From Pochonia chlamydosporia 170 (Eukaryota > Ascomycota > Sordariomycetes > Hypocreales > Clavicipitaceae): a DNA stretch of 64,000 nucleotides. Below, piece after piece: positions 33,080 through 45,357 of this stretch. Position numbers and translations under genes: made by a program. The first letter of the stretch is position 1, and every line of letters starts with the position of its first letter. Under the pieces are notes generated by a model that was given only the letters and a program-made list of their open reading frames with translations, ran no database searches and was not told the DNA's origin. The stretch covers positions 62,001 to 126,000 of the forward strand of contig NC_035796.1 of the NCBI RefSeq assembly GCF_001653235.2. The letters are read 5' to 3'.

Positions 33080-34588
33080 ATGCTTAGTAGTATATTAGCT
33101 GCTTAAAGTTGGTTAACCTTCGCCTTTAAGAGAGCTATCTTGTGTATTATTTTGCACGTGCTCTTTGCAAATTAATCTATAGCGTCTAAAATTAATATTA
33201 GTAAGCTTTTCTAATAGTAACTAATTTATCTTTTAATATAATTAGTCTGTAAAGTTGCCTTAGTTAGATTATTTAGGGTCTTTAAAGTCTATAGGTTTAG
33301 TAGCTTAAGTGTAGCTTTAACTAGTATTAGAGTCTATAGCCTTATATTTAGACTAATAAGATACTATTTAGATTAAATAGAATAAGTTCTATACTTTTAA
33401 AAGCTTCTTAGATATTTTCTTTAGTTATTATAGCTTTAAAGGTAGTATAAAATATAGGAAAAAAGTTAGCTTATATAATATATATAATATATACTCTTAT
33501 AAGTTCTTTAATTTCTTTACTATATACTTTCTTTAGTAGCCTAAAATAGCTAATATCTAATAGCTAAAGAATATAGAATAAATAAGATAGTATATAAAGC
33601 ATAATAATCTTATAGTCTTTATAGAAGATCTTAAATTTAGTTAAGTAGTAACTTTTATATCTATCTAGGATAAGAAGTTAATATATACTATAACTTTTAG
33701 GTTTAATATGCTTTTTAAAGTGCTAGATCTAATCTATAGCTTTCTTATTTATAGTCTAGCTATTATAAGTTATAGAGATAACCTAATTCTTTAGTAGTAT
33801 ACTATCTTTATACTAATTTCTAAGGTAAAACTACTTTATAGCTATAATAAATAGCAGGATAGCTTTACCTTAGAAATTAATAGACTAGAGTATTAAAACC
33901 TATTTTCTATTATCTAGTTAAGCTAAAGTTAATTTACTATATCTATTTAAGCTTATAATAACTATAGTAGTTAAGATTATACCTATTATAAAGCTAGTCT
34001 TATTAAAGTTATAGAAGTTCTTATCTTATATGCTATATTTTATAATAGTATTATATATAAGCTTAAACTAAAGCTTAATTATCTTTAGATCTTTATATAA
34101 GGCTCTCTAATAGTTATATCTGTATATAAAATATATAGTAAGCTCTTTATAGTGCTTAATAAAGTTTAAAGCCTATTATAGTCCTATAAGAGCTATATTG
34201 TATTTAGCTAGTAGTTAATTTGCTATATCTTATATACTAGTAAGCTAAAAAGGAAAAGATCGCGCATCTAGGTTAAGAATATACTAAATAATTATTAATT
34301 TCTCTAGATCTATTAGTTTTTATAAGTTAGGCATAGTATTACGTCTTAATTATATACTATTACGTTATTATAGGAGTATATTTTAAGGGATATTATAGGT
34401 CTCTATAGCAGACTAAATGCTTAAATTTGGATTTTGCTTAAGAGCTTTAATAGCTAGTAGTAAGCAACCTTTATTTAATATAGAATCTATGATTTTTGGT
34501 AAAGATATTTTAATGTAAGAAGGTAGATTGCTATTTTGGGTTAAAGTAGCCCACTTGTTATGTTAGCCTACTCGTTATGCACTCACGT
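33080..34588 (-). mobile_element. pogo/Fot1-like transposon relic (copy 2), heavily RIP-mutated
   Basis: Read on the minus strand it aligns over about 1 kb with copy 3 (34795-35920), which preserves the transposase motifs better. It extends further at the carboxyl end than copy 3. The high-coordinate end has the ACGT tip (34585-34588) followed by TA. The coding strand is almost completely converted to A and T, and no frame remains. The low-coordinate boundary is only approximate. Confidence 0.65.
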
Positions 34589-34794
34589 TAGTAAGAAAAT
34601 ATAAATACAATATAATACAAAAAAAATACAATATAAATATAAGTAACCCTTAAAAATACAATAAATACAATACAAGCAATGCTCTAAACAGGTACGTAAG
34701 TTTACATCTAGCCGCAACAGAACACTTTCCGGATCTAAGGGAATTAGCCTAGCACCTTAAAATTCTCCCTTAATATTCTTTTCTGTTATTACAG

Positions 34795-35920
34795 TAAAAT
34801 GCGGTAAAAAAATGCGAGTAGAAAGTCTATCTTTATAATGTGTGTAATTTAGGCTCTGATTAATCCTTTAATTTCCCGCCTATAAGCCTTCTTTAGCGGC
34901 CTAAAATAACTAATATCTAGTAGCTAAAGGATATAAGATAAATATAGCAGCATGCAGAGAGTAATAATTTTATAGTTCTTATAAAATAGCTTAAATTTAG
35001 TGGAGTAATAGCTTTTATGCTTATCCACTATTAGAAGATAATATATGCTATATATTTGCGCTCTAGTATGCGTTTTAAAGTGTTAGATCTATTTTACACC
35101 TTTCTTATTTATAGTCTAGCTATTATTAGTTATAGTGATAACCTAGTCGGGTAGTAGAGGGCTATCTTTATACCAGTTAGTTAGATAATGCTTTCCTGCA
35201 ATAATAATAAATGGCAAAATCGCTCAGCCTTGAGAATTAATGCCCTAAATTTTAGTAACCTATTTCCTATTTTCTGGCTGGGATAACTTTGGTCTTCCAC
35301 GTCTGTCTAAGCTTATAATAACCATGGTAGTTAAGATTATACCTATCATAAAGCTAGTCTTATTAAAGTTATACATATCTTTATCCTAAATACCGTGTTT
35401 GTAATAGTATCGCGTACAAGCTAAAACTAGTTCTAAATTACACTTAGATCTTCGCATAGTGCTCTCTAATAGTTGTATCTACGTGAAAAATACATCTTTA
35501 GCTCTTTATAACGCTTAATAAAGTTTAAAGCCTAGTTTACTCCCACAGCAGCGCGTCACGATCTACAAGCAGCCGATTAGCTATATCTTTTATACTACTA
35601 AGCCTAGAAGGAAATAATCGCGCATCTAGGTCTAGCACATGCTAGATAATTATGGATTCCTCTAGATATATTAGTTTCCGATAATTAGGCGTAGTATCTT
35701 GTCTTAACTGGATATGGTTAAGTTATCGCTTAAGCGTTTTTCGAGAGACACTATAGATCCTTGCAGTAGCTCTAATACTTAATCCTAGATTATAATCAAT
35801 GGCTTAAACGGCCAGCATTAACTGACCCTTATTGGATCTAGATTCCATTATTTTTGGTGGAGATATTGACATTAGGACATCGAGGTAGGCAGAAGTAGGC
35901 CACTCGCTTGTGGACTACGT
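34795..35920 (-). mobile_element. pogo/Fot1-like transposon relic (copy 3)
   Basis: The best preserved of the three copies. On the minus strand a putative start lies at 35848 (MESRSN). Downstream readings include LEESIII-like, LDLDAR-like, and DMYNFNKTSFMIGII, which corresponds to the YNFDETGF DDE catalytic block of Fot1/pogo transposases. The changes D to N, E to K and G to S in that block are all G-to-A on the coding strand, as RIP would produce. The terminal tip ACGT (35917-35920) is followed by TA. The carboxyl end is truncated near 34795. Confidence 0.75.
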
Positions 35921-35924
35921 TATT

Positions 35925-36153
35925 TGTAGCGGTCTAAGTGAGTATATTAACAACTGGCTAGTCGACTATAAACAAGTATCTAAAGCTAAGGAAGAAGGGA
36001 AAAGTAGACTAGAAAAGAAAGAGCTCACAGAGCTCTTATAGGGTCGTGAGCTTGCTTCTGCTAATCTCGCTTATTGCCGGGGGTTACTAGTAACAAGACT
36101 ACAGACAAAGGCGAGACCGCAAGCCAAGCCACCATCTGCCACAGCCCGTTACA
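35925..36153 (+). mobile_element. Solo LTR, family 1 copy C
   Basis: This 229-bp element begins TGTAGCGGTC (one mutation from TGTAACGG) and ends CCCGTTACA. It aligns with copies A and B. It lies 4 bp beyond the tip of pogo copy 3. No 5-bp duplication can be recognised, possibly because of later mutation or recombination. Confidence 0.7.
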
Positions 36154-36690
36154 CTAGCGGCACCTACTAGCGTGGTACATAGGGTCAGGGGGCACTGGGG
36201 ATTTTAAAACCTGTGCAAAGCCCCTACTGCTTTAGGGAAAACGTTGCTTTTATGACCAGTTTATGTGTTAAAACAAACAAACCAAATTTTGGTCGATTTC
36301 GTGGATCGGGGCATAAATACGGCTGAAATTATGCGATAGCAGCAGGTGGTGGCGGCGCACTGTGCGATACATCACTCTTCACGCCACCTTATTGGTAGTG
36401 TGGCTATTTTGGTGGTAAGCACCATCTCTGGATGGGGCGAGTCGTGCGAGGGCAATAGATTGAGCCTCTTCAAGCCCCTTGTGGTCATTCGGCAGGGTTT
36501 CTCCAAGAAAACTCGTCGATAGATGGCTTAACATAGTCCGTGCTTAAGTTGTAGGCGTCAAATAGGCGAACGGGCCCCGTCACTCTGGACGGGATCCCGT
36601 CTTATAAAACAATAGGTTCTGTTCCTATAAGCATTTTGAAGAACCCGACGTCTTTGCTATCAAAACTACCACTTGAAAGTTTATCACACT
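36154..36690. other. Promoter-side spacer of the 36691 gene
   Basis: Composition returns to normal after the LTR. A TATA-like TTATAAAA at 36602-36609 lies about 85 bases before the start codon. No other feature is seen. Confidence 0.4.
36602..36609 (+). promoter_or_regulatory. TATA-like box of the 36691 gene
   Basis: TTATAAAA 82-89 bases upstream of the ATG at 36691, in the right orientation and distance for a fungal core promoter. Confidence 0.4.
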
Positions 36691-37765
36691 ATGGCCAGTA
36701 TGGCATCAAAGGAAACTGCAACACCATTGTACTTTGAAGAAAGCCATGCTATTATTAGTACTATCGGTCTTGTTTGGGTTCTTCTGGGCATTACGATCGC
36801 TAGCATTAAGGGAAGGCTTTCTGCTGTCCTCCTTGTGCCAATTATCGTCTCCGCTGCATGTGCTCTAGCTAATGGTTTGCGTTATATTGCCTATTTTGGC
36901 GAACGCTCTCTCGTTACTACCACTATTGCTGACTTGTTCGCGGAATTCTTTTATCTAGTAAGTGCGACCACCTGTCTTCTATTCCCGTCTCTATCTCCTC
37001 TCTGCCCTAACGCTACTCTACGTTTAACTGCCTAGCTAGTCACTAACGTAACGGTCCCCTTGGCCTACTTTAACAGATTCAAGAAACTGGACTCCCCTTC
37101 TATGGCTATTTAATTCTATACTATATTTTACATGGCAGAGACCGCGCAATCTTCCTAACCCTCTTCTGGGTGCTAATGCTTGTTGTTATCGTTATTCGGG
37201 TCTTTGTCATTATAAACTTAGGGCTCTTTTCTCTTACACACTATATCTCGCTACGCCGATTCCAGACCATTACTAGATCGCTAATGCCCATTGTCTTTGT
37301 GGCTGTCGCGTTAATCGAATGTATAACCGCCGTGTTCTTGCTAAGGACACTCCGCTTAGCGCTCCTAGCATCAGGAAAAAGCCCCCTAAAGGGCGGTAGA
37401 CTGGTCCGCTATCTTATGAGCAGCACTGAGATCCGCGTCGCATCGCTAGCTCTTATTGGCATTGCGCGCACGGCGACATACTTGTCCCAAGGACACGAAC
37501 TTACTGGAGGTACAAATACGGTAGCTATCCAGGTTGATATGTTTATAATCGTGCTACAAGCTCTATTCCCAATCACTATGTTGTAAGTTTGCCCTCGCAT
37601 TGTTGACAATGACTAAATCTGCTAACGGAAGCACTATCTAATAGCATCGATATTATCACCTCACACTACATACGAGCCCTTGAGAGCCGCGCGAGAAGCT
37701 ACCCACTTAGTTCTGTAACGGGAGAAGGCGCCAGTGCAGTGTGGCAAGCAACCCGACAGACCTAG
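36691..37765 (+). CDS. Multi-pass membrane protein, paralogue of 44066-45357 (297 aa, 3 exons)
   Basis: Three exons: 36691-36957, 37077-37582 and 37645-37765, with introns of 119 and 62 nt that have GT-AG ends and keep frame. The first six or seven hydrophobic segments (for example GLVWVLLGITIASI, LVPIIVSAACALANGL, FWVLMLVVIVIRVFVII, VFVAVALIECITAVFLL, MFIIVLQALFPITM) suggest a seven-pass topology, followed by a short hydrophilic tail. Both introns fall at the same places as in the inverted paralogue 6.3 kb away. Shared motifs include LVPIxVSAACALxNGL and ALIECxxAVFLLRT. The family function is unknown to me. ATG 36691 is chosen; an upstream TTG is in frame. Confidence 0.75.
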
Positions 37766-39567
37766 GCCGGCTCCTGATGTTAGGCAATTCGCTGTTTACA
37801 AGATTCAATCATAGATAGACAGTCGAATTCATATATGTGTTCTTTTTTCGTTCTTTTCAAGATAATTCTCATAATTCTTATTCAATACAATTGGCACTTT
37901 CGTTACTGTCATACTCGATCTCATGTGACCCAGAGTTGTGTGACAGAGACCCATTTCATCACGACCAACAAAGCCAGATCTATCGCCGTCAGCCAATCAA
38001 CCAGTGACCAGAAAGGCTTTTCGTGCCGCACATTTACCATTTTTGCTTGCCAAACTAACCCATACCCGATCTGAAATGCTCCTCTGGCAAAACCTCCTTT
38101 ATCACATCCTATAAGACATCGGCACAAGGTCAATTTTGGCACTTTCACAAGGGTGCTACATGAGGCCAGTACTAGCTCCTCAAGGGACCAAAAACCGCTC
38201 TATGTGCCTCAGTCAATTAACTTAACCTAGAAAAGTCATTTGTGGCCACACACAACACCACTTGCGCGCAACCTAAATTTTCACTCACAGACAACTATAG
38301 GGATATTTTATTCTTCTAAGCAATATTTGCTACTTGTTAGATCCCTTTTGTATAATAAAGAAACATTCGTGGTGTGGGTATTAAACGGTGTCACCTTACT
38401 CTACGATAAGCACTGCAAAATAGCTTTATTATGCTAGGTTAAGCCCTAAGATAATTACTATCTTAATTGCCTCGCCTAGAGCCTTAATACCACATAATAG
38501 GAAAAAATCCCTATATTAGGCCTCATAATAGGATTTATTGTACCCAGCACTGTAATAGTAGTAGATAAAGCTAGGTAGCAGCAATAGGGTACGTTGTATT
38601 CAAGACTAAGGCTTGCCCTCACCCATCTAGATGTGTGAGGCGCTAGCTAAATACCAGCGATATTGTGCCGACACGTAAGTGGTAATAGACTTGGGGTGTT
38701 ACGATTTAGTTCACAAGACAGCTGCAGGCTGCGGCCCCGACGTTATAACCAACTCCAAATCGGCCCCTTTAACTCGGAAAGCATGGATTTTGATAAAATT
38801 TCGACCATTCATCCCACGTCCGTGGTACCTTGACGAAGTTGGTAATCCAGGGTTGGATCTTCCAACTGCACGGAGCAGACAACGTTCCCGCATCTTTCAA
38901 AGGGTCAAGGCGTCCTCTGAGGAGCTTCGCAAGTTTGGAATCCCTTACGGTCCGCAATGTGTTCTTCTTGGATTTTCAGGAAGTAAAAGAGATCATTTAG
39001 GCAGTATCCTGCCTCCTAACCTCAAACCCATCAGCCTCCTAACGAGATGCTTGGTTTACCATCAACTTGGCAGTATGAATGGTTGTGATGGACTTCCTCG
39101 AGAACGACAAGGAATCAAGTGGTAGGACAAACAACTTTTTAAATCAGGATCACTGTGAGCGATGCCAGATGGTGTTTACAAAGTTGGACTCGTACACATA
39201 CAACTTGCAGCCGGAGACTTGGGGTAGCATCAAGTCTACTTCTGCAGGAGAAAGCACCATCTCAGCCTGGCACTGAGAGCAATTTGGACCGGCAGGAATA
39301 GCAGTAGCCTGATTAGCCCTTGCTGCAACGAATTCCCAGTCCAACCCTGTGGGTGGCTTGGAATCATGTTGCACGACATGGCCAAAACTTCTGGCAAGGA
39401 TGCCGACCGTTGTCTGACGCTTAGGTAGGGGCTGCATTTGCTATTCGTCCTCGTCACCCTTGGCCAGAATTGAAGCAGTGCGTGGAAAACGGCGGAGAAA
39501 CTATTTAAGTATTCCATCTGATGGGTTTAGTCATGGAATCCCTCACACTTTTCCTGTGTCCGCAATC
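37766..39567. other. Spacer between membrane gene and NLR relic
   Basis: Partly AT-rich (38280-38540). A plus-strand frame at 38679-39125 (148 codons) and minus-strand frames at 39150-39517 lack motifs I can name. The dispersed repeat at 37850-37935 is described separately. Confidence 0.35.
37850..37935 (+). repeat. Dispersed repeat, copy 1 of 2
   Basis: About 85 bp containing CAATTGGCACTTTCGTT and CTCGATCTCATGTGAC is repeated in the same orientation at 46316-46395. It differs by an 8-base insertion and scattered substitutions. Confidence 0.6.
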
Positions 39568-42500
39568 ATGTCGAACCCACACGACTGCACCGTCGGCTGG
39601 GTATGTGCTATAGCAACCGAGTATGTTGCCGCACAGGAAGTACTGGACGATGAGCACGAACTGCCAGAATTTATTTCAGCAAATGATACAAACGACTACA
39701 CGCTAGGGAGGCTCGGAAAGCATAACGTGGTCATCGCTGTGCTGCCAGACGGAGAGTATGGAATATCCTCTGCCGCCAGTGTGTCGACGCACCTGCTGCG
39801 CAATTTTCCCAATATCAAGATAGGTCTAATGGTTGGTATCGGTGGTGGTGTACCAAGTCTGAAGCGCGATATCCGTCTAGGTGATGTTGTGGTTAGCGCA
39901 CCTCGAGACGGTGAAGGTGGTGTGTTTGAGTTTGACTTTGGTAAATCGATCCAGGGCCAGGCATTTCATTACACACGATTTTTAAACCAGCCTCCAATAG
40001 TCCTGCGAACTGCATTAGCAGGAATTCAAGCTCAGCACAAGAGAAAGGGAAATAAGCTCCAGGAAATTGTCAACAATGTCCTGGAAAAGAACCCAAGGTT
40101 AAAAGAGGAATACCAGCGCCCAACGCCAGAAACTGATCGCCTCTTTAAAGCCGACATTATACATGGCGAAGGAAATTGCATAGAACCCTGTGCTCTTACA
40201 CTGTCAAATTTAGTGCCAAGACGCATCAGGACACATGCCGAGGATAATCCTGTAATTTATTACGGCTTAATTGCGTCCACAAACCAGTTGATGACGGACG
40301 CCGCTCTTCGGGACAAGCTTGCCAGTGAGAAGGATGTTTTATGTTTCGAGATGGAAGCTGCAGGATTGGTCAACCCATTTCCATGCCTTGTTATTCGCGG
40401 GATATGTGACTATTCGGATTCTCATAAGAACGATGATTGGCAGGGCTATGCAGCTATGGTAGCTGCAGCATATGCGAAAGAGCTTCTCATTCGCATAAGC
40501 CCGGATCGGATTGTAAAGGAGAAGAAGCTGGCAAGTATCGTGTTTGGTAATTATATTCCCTTGAGCTTGGACAAAAGATGGAGGCTAATTCGCTCCATGT
40601 AGATCTCCACGAGTTGGCCAAGGAGCACATGATTGTTGCAAAACAGAGCCGGGACTACGTGAAGCAGACACTCGAAAAGGCAACAGAGCAGCTGCAAGCT
40701 CAGACAACTTATGCTAAAGAGAGACTTTCTGAAAAAGAAGAAAAGCTCCATCAGCGCTTCCTCCTCACAACTAGCGCAAGTTGCACTACATACGAGTGGT
40801 ACAAGGAGAGGATCGCAGAAAGGGTTAAAGAAACCTGCATGTGGTTTCTCGAGCATCCGCATTTCCAGGAGTGGTTAAAGAGCGATTCCGGCCCTCCTGT
40901 GGTAACTGCAGACCCTGGCTGTGGAAAATCAGTATTAGCCAAGTACCTAATCGACCAGGGCTTGCCGACATCATCAAATACAACCATCTGCTACTTCTTT
41001 TTCAAGGATCAAGATCAAAACACTGTTCGACAAGCCTTATGCGCCTTGATTCACCAATTATTCTCTCAGAACCCGTCCTTGATTCGACATGCCATGTCAT
41101 ACTACCGTGAGAGTGGAGATTGGTGACGTCAACGGCTTTATTGTGAAAAATCTTAGAAAAGGCTATAAATGATCCTCAGGCAAGAACCTATCATTATAGT
41201 CCTTGACGCCCTGGATGAGTGTGCTGGATCGGAGTTTCGGGACTTGATGAAGGATCTAATATCCCGCTTTCTCGACACAGAACCAGGTCACATCAAGCTC
41301 AAATTCCTTTTTACATGCCGCCCTTACCAATATGTCATGTCTCGGTTTCGTGTTTTGCAAAAGGCTCTCCCCAAGATTCATATATCTGGTGAAGAGGAGT
41401 CAGAAACGATTAGCCAAGAGGTGAACCGTGTTATTACCTATAGAGTAAAACGCTTAGCTGCTGACCTCTCGCCTGACCTTCGAAGCCGTCTAACCAAAAC
41501 CCTAAAGGAAATGAAGCATCGTACATACCTCTGGGTCTACCTAGTATTTGACTACCTGGAAAATGAGGTGCCTATAATGACTCGCTCCGGAGTTGAGGCA
41601 GCTATTGCGACCCTTCCTGGCAGTGTTAGTGAGGCATATGAGCAGATTTTAAACAGGTCGAAGAATCACCCAGTTGTCCGCAAGGTATTGCAAATCATCT
41701 TGGCTGCAAATAAACCGCTCACCCTCTCAGAGATGAATATTGTTGCGCACATGGACTGTTCTATAAAGACCCTGTATGATCTCGAGCTGGAGAGCGAGAA
41801 AGACTTTGAAAAGCCTCGCAGATCTTGGTGTGGCTTGTCTATTACAATTCACCATGACAGGCTTTATTTTCTCCATTAAACTGCTCGCGAGTTTCTCCTT
41901 GCAGATGCAGAATTTTCTGCAAGTCCATTAAGCCTCCAATGGCACAAATCTATTTCGCTTAGAGAAGCACACGCAACACTTTCCGAAGTTTGCGTGCGTT
42001 TTTTGAATGCGCTTGATCCAGACCCTTGGGTAGATGCGAATGCATATGGCGCCGAGAACTGTTTAAACAGCGATCGATTCTTGCATTACTCGGCAAAGAA
42101 CTGGGTAACTCACTTTCGCGAGGCCGGTTTTGTCAAAGACGCTACTATAACATCCTCGGCATTAAAACTCTGTGATCCAAACTTGAGCTGCTTCTTGTTA
42201 TGGTTTCACATATACTTCGTGACCATGTTCGAAACACAGCTCAATGGGTTCAAGGGTTCCACGTCTCTTCTGGTGGCAGCATTTTGTGGTTTTCCTGGTA
42301 AGGTCCAATTACTTCTCGAGAATGGGGCAGAGACAGAGGCGAAAGACGGCTTCTTTTGTTTCACCTCCCTGTCGTGGGCCGTCCAGCAAGGTCACGAGGA
42401 CGTCGCAAGGCTGTTACTTGAAAACGGCTCCAATATCGAAGCCAAGGATGATGAGGAAGCAACGCCTCTGGTGATAGCTTGCATATCTTTAGCCGACGAG

Positions 42501-42914
42501 CCTATTGTGAGGCTTCTGATGGGAAAAGGTGCCAACAGGGAGGCTAGAAATTCACGGGGCGAACCCCCCCTCATTGTTGCTGTGCAAAACGGTAGCGAAA
42601 GCGTCAAACTGCCACTTGAAAATGGCGTTGATATTGACGCCGAGGATGTTCGTGGCGTGACGTCGTTATCATGGGCCTCCATGAAGCTGCTTACAACGAG
42701 GGACATCGACATCAAAACTACTGAAGGCCAGTTCCCTGCTCCCTTGGTGTGGCATTCAATGGCTCACCAAATCGCAAACCATGAGATAACTAAGTTGCTG
42801 CTCCAAAATAGCGTTGTCATCAACCTGACCATTGAATATCTAGTCTTCCGGTGCCCTAGGTATTCGCGTATAGGGTTAACGAGAATAACCCTGTTGGCGT
42901 CCCATTTATCCTAA
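39568..42914 (+). pseudogene. NLR-type gene relic: nucleoside phosphorylase, NACHT and ankyrin repeats
   Basis: The architecture matches fungal NOD-like receptors. An intact PNP_UDP-type domain comes first (ATG 39568, CTVGWVCAIATEYVAA, GLMVGIGGGVPS, FEMEAAGL, IRGICDYSDSHKND). A coiled-coil linker follows, then a NACHT domain (P-loop ADPGCGKSVLAK near 40910-40945, Walker-B-like IIIVLDALDECAG near 41190, CRPYQYV) and at least four ankyrin repeats (42240-42720). It is broken. The PNP frame ends at 40602 and the match resumes one frame over at 40578. A stop follows ESGDW at 41126. The match then shifts frame again near 41170. TAA replaces the CAA of the usual HQTAREFLL at 41878. The C-terminal end merges into AT-rich DNA. 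Confidence 0.8.
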
Positions 42915-44065
42915 TAGAATTTATCCCAGGGAATACTGCTATAGATATTGCAGGTGGGTATAAGACACATAGGGGCTAGATTCCCTTAGTCTACCGCTAA
43001 AGCTTCTATGGGTTAGTGGCTAAATGTTATATAAGTTAGCACTGCGATATGTATTGTTGCTCTTTAGTTTTTTTTCTAATTTACAAACAACAGCTACAAA
43101 TTACTGCCTTGCGTTTTTCCAAAATTGGAACCATTTTTAGGACTTAGAATAGCAAGTATAATATTAGTCCGTTCCTAAATATCGGCAGACCGTTTAACAT
43201 AGCGATGTACTTCTTTAAGGCTTGGGCAAAGCACGCTAGATTTCCGCGTGGACAAGACAAAATTCTATGTCTAATGGAAGGAGAGCTAGCTTAAAAAGTT
43301 CTTTAAGCTGTTAATAGGTTCCCGTCTTAAATTAAAGCAATAGCTAGTTAGTTATTACAATATAATTATGGACTATTTCTACTCTCTTATAGAGACTTTC
43401 TCCACAGCAATATAATTATTAATAAATCCTTTAAGGTTACCGCTATTATTAACTAGAACGGCGAATGTATGTTACCACTAGAGCTTATAATGTTTCTCAG
43501 TTTTCTTAATATTATGCCTGTCTAGTTTGGGACGTCTAAGAGTTACAACAAAGATAGAGTACCAGTAGACCAGGAAGAAAGACAAAAGTAGAAAGACCGA
43601 TAGGCCTATGTGCAGATGGTGAAATTGGCCAAGCCTAATAATTATGTGCTCTCCACGTGTCTAAGTGATCAGAAGGGCTTGGCTTTAGCTTATTCTATAA
43701 TAGCTTATGGAATTGGGAAGTTAGGGTTCTATGACAAGGTTGTAAATGAGCAGATGGGAACAGACCCATTACGCGGAAAAGCGTGGTAAAATTTGTCTGT
43801 TTGTTAAAAAATACGGCATTTATATAGCTTTTTGGGCGTCTACAAAACATAATTTCGGACAGAATATGATAATGCTGTCTCACGGTGGAAACAAAGATGA
43901 TATGAGAAAAACTTGCAGTTTAACCTTGATTTGCTACACAAGCTTGTCTAGCTTCCACTTGTTGTTTGCTTCGCCAGTCCCTCGGTGACCTTTTACATAT
44001 CTTGTCCGACAACATCCGTGCGCTGAATAGAGCAGACATCACATCAGGTATGTCCGACTTTGCCG
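42915..44065. other. AT-rich spacer after the NLR relic
   Basis: Mostly decayed sequence with no assignable frame. The readings between 43440 and 43990 have a few long gene-like stretches but no motif. It may be the mutated tail of the NLR gene or an unrelated relic. Confidence 0.35.
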
Positions 44066-45357
44066 CTAACTCCAATCTTTGCGACACTGGCACTCGCTGC
44101 TCCCCTCGTGCACCTTGAACTCGGTCGTCTTCCTAATCCTGCCGCTGGCGCCCTTAGAGGCAATGTCGGTGTCTGTAATCGCGTTGGATGGCTTGCCGCC
44201 ACTGGAGACCTTTATGCTGCGCACGACGCGCGGGGTGGCGATATATGATATTGTCGAGGTGCTCGTAGGCGGCCGTCTATGTGTGAAGCTATTGCTTCCC
44301 GTGCAGTTATTGGAGGCAAACAAGCGGCGCGAGCCGAGAATGTCGATGCTGTTTAAAGATGCATCCGCGTTAGCAGACCCTGGCCATTGTTGTTGTGCAA
44401 GTGTGTCGAAAGCAGACGACGGACTAACAACATGACCACAGGGAACAGGCTCTCCAGTATTGACGCGAAGTGATCTAACTGGCCGGCCAGCCCCTCCTCC
44501 GTAAAAACGAACTGCAACGGGAATACCACGGCGCGCATGATGCCAATAAGCGCCAACGTAGAGAGGCGAACTTCAGTGCTGCGAACGAGGTAGTGCAAAT
44601 GGGAGGCGTCACTGGATAGGAACTCCGATGACCGGAGTGCCATACGGAACGTCCTCAGCAGGAACACAGCGCTTACACACTCGATTAGGGCAATGGTTAT
44701 AAAGTAAGCCACATGCAGGTAGCCTAATGTTAGTTCTAGGGCTGGGGAGTTGTTATCGAGTATGAAGTGTATGCGGACCACCAGAATAGCCACCCGGAAA
44801 CAGGCGAGAATGACCATTAGCGCCCAGAACAGCGTCATGAAGATCACGCGTTCGCGGCCACGGACGATATAAGTCAGGATTATGTAGCCATAGAAGTTGA
44901 GTCCGGCTTCTTGAATCTATAGAAGCGGCGCAAATGGGCCCTTATGTTAGTGAAATGCGATATAACCTGTCGGGGTTGGAATGAGGATAGGAACGGAGTT
45001 GGGAACAAGCAGCGTCACATGAAGATGGGAGGACTGAAAATAGAGTACGATGGAGGAAATATACAGCCTCCGTCACCTATGCCCTAACGTCGTACTTACC
45101 AGCCAAGAAAGATCCGCGAATGGGGATGCGATGGCCCTGTTGAGGGCGGCATAGTCGGTATAGATATAGTAACCCAAGCCGTTGCCTAGTGCGCACGCAG
45201 CGGAGACGACTATGGGCACGAGGAGGATATTTAGGAGCTTTCCCGTGATACCGGCGACCATGAGGCCGAAGAGAATATTGATGAGTCCGATGATGCTTAG
45301 GACCCCTGGTGTGTACGGGAGGAAGACCGGTATCTCGGTGGTAGTACTTGACGCCAT
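44066..45357 (-). CDS. Multi-pass membrane protein, paralogue of 36691-37765 (342 aa, 3 exons)
   Basis: Three exons: 45357-45100, 44916-44429 and 44348-44066, with introns of 183 and 80 nt, all GT-AG and in frame. Hydrophobic segments include VLSIIGLINILFGLMVAG, LVPIVVSAACALGNGLGYY, FMTLFWALMVILACFRVAIL, AYFITIALIECVSAVFLL and a final FASILESLFPVVM. The hydrophilic tail is about 90 residues, longer than in the paralogue, and rich in Ser and Thr. Intron positions match those of the paralogue: after the SWL/FYL motif and within the codon after FPxxM. No lesion is visible. The function is unknown; the two genes face each other across the NLR relic. Confidence 0.75.

Noticed and set aside
38679..39125. 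148-codon plus-strand frame
   Set aside because: No recognisable family features; left as unassigned sequence.
40560..40610. A short intron joining the phosphorylase frame to the NACHT frame
   Set aside because: The only GT-AG pair there gives about 31 nt, too short, and splicing it leads to a stop; a frameshift is the simpler reading.
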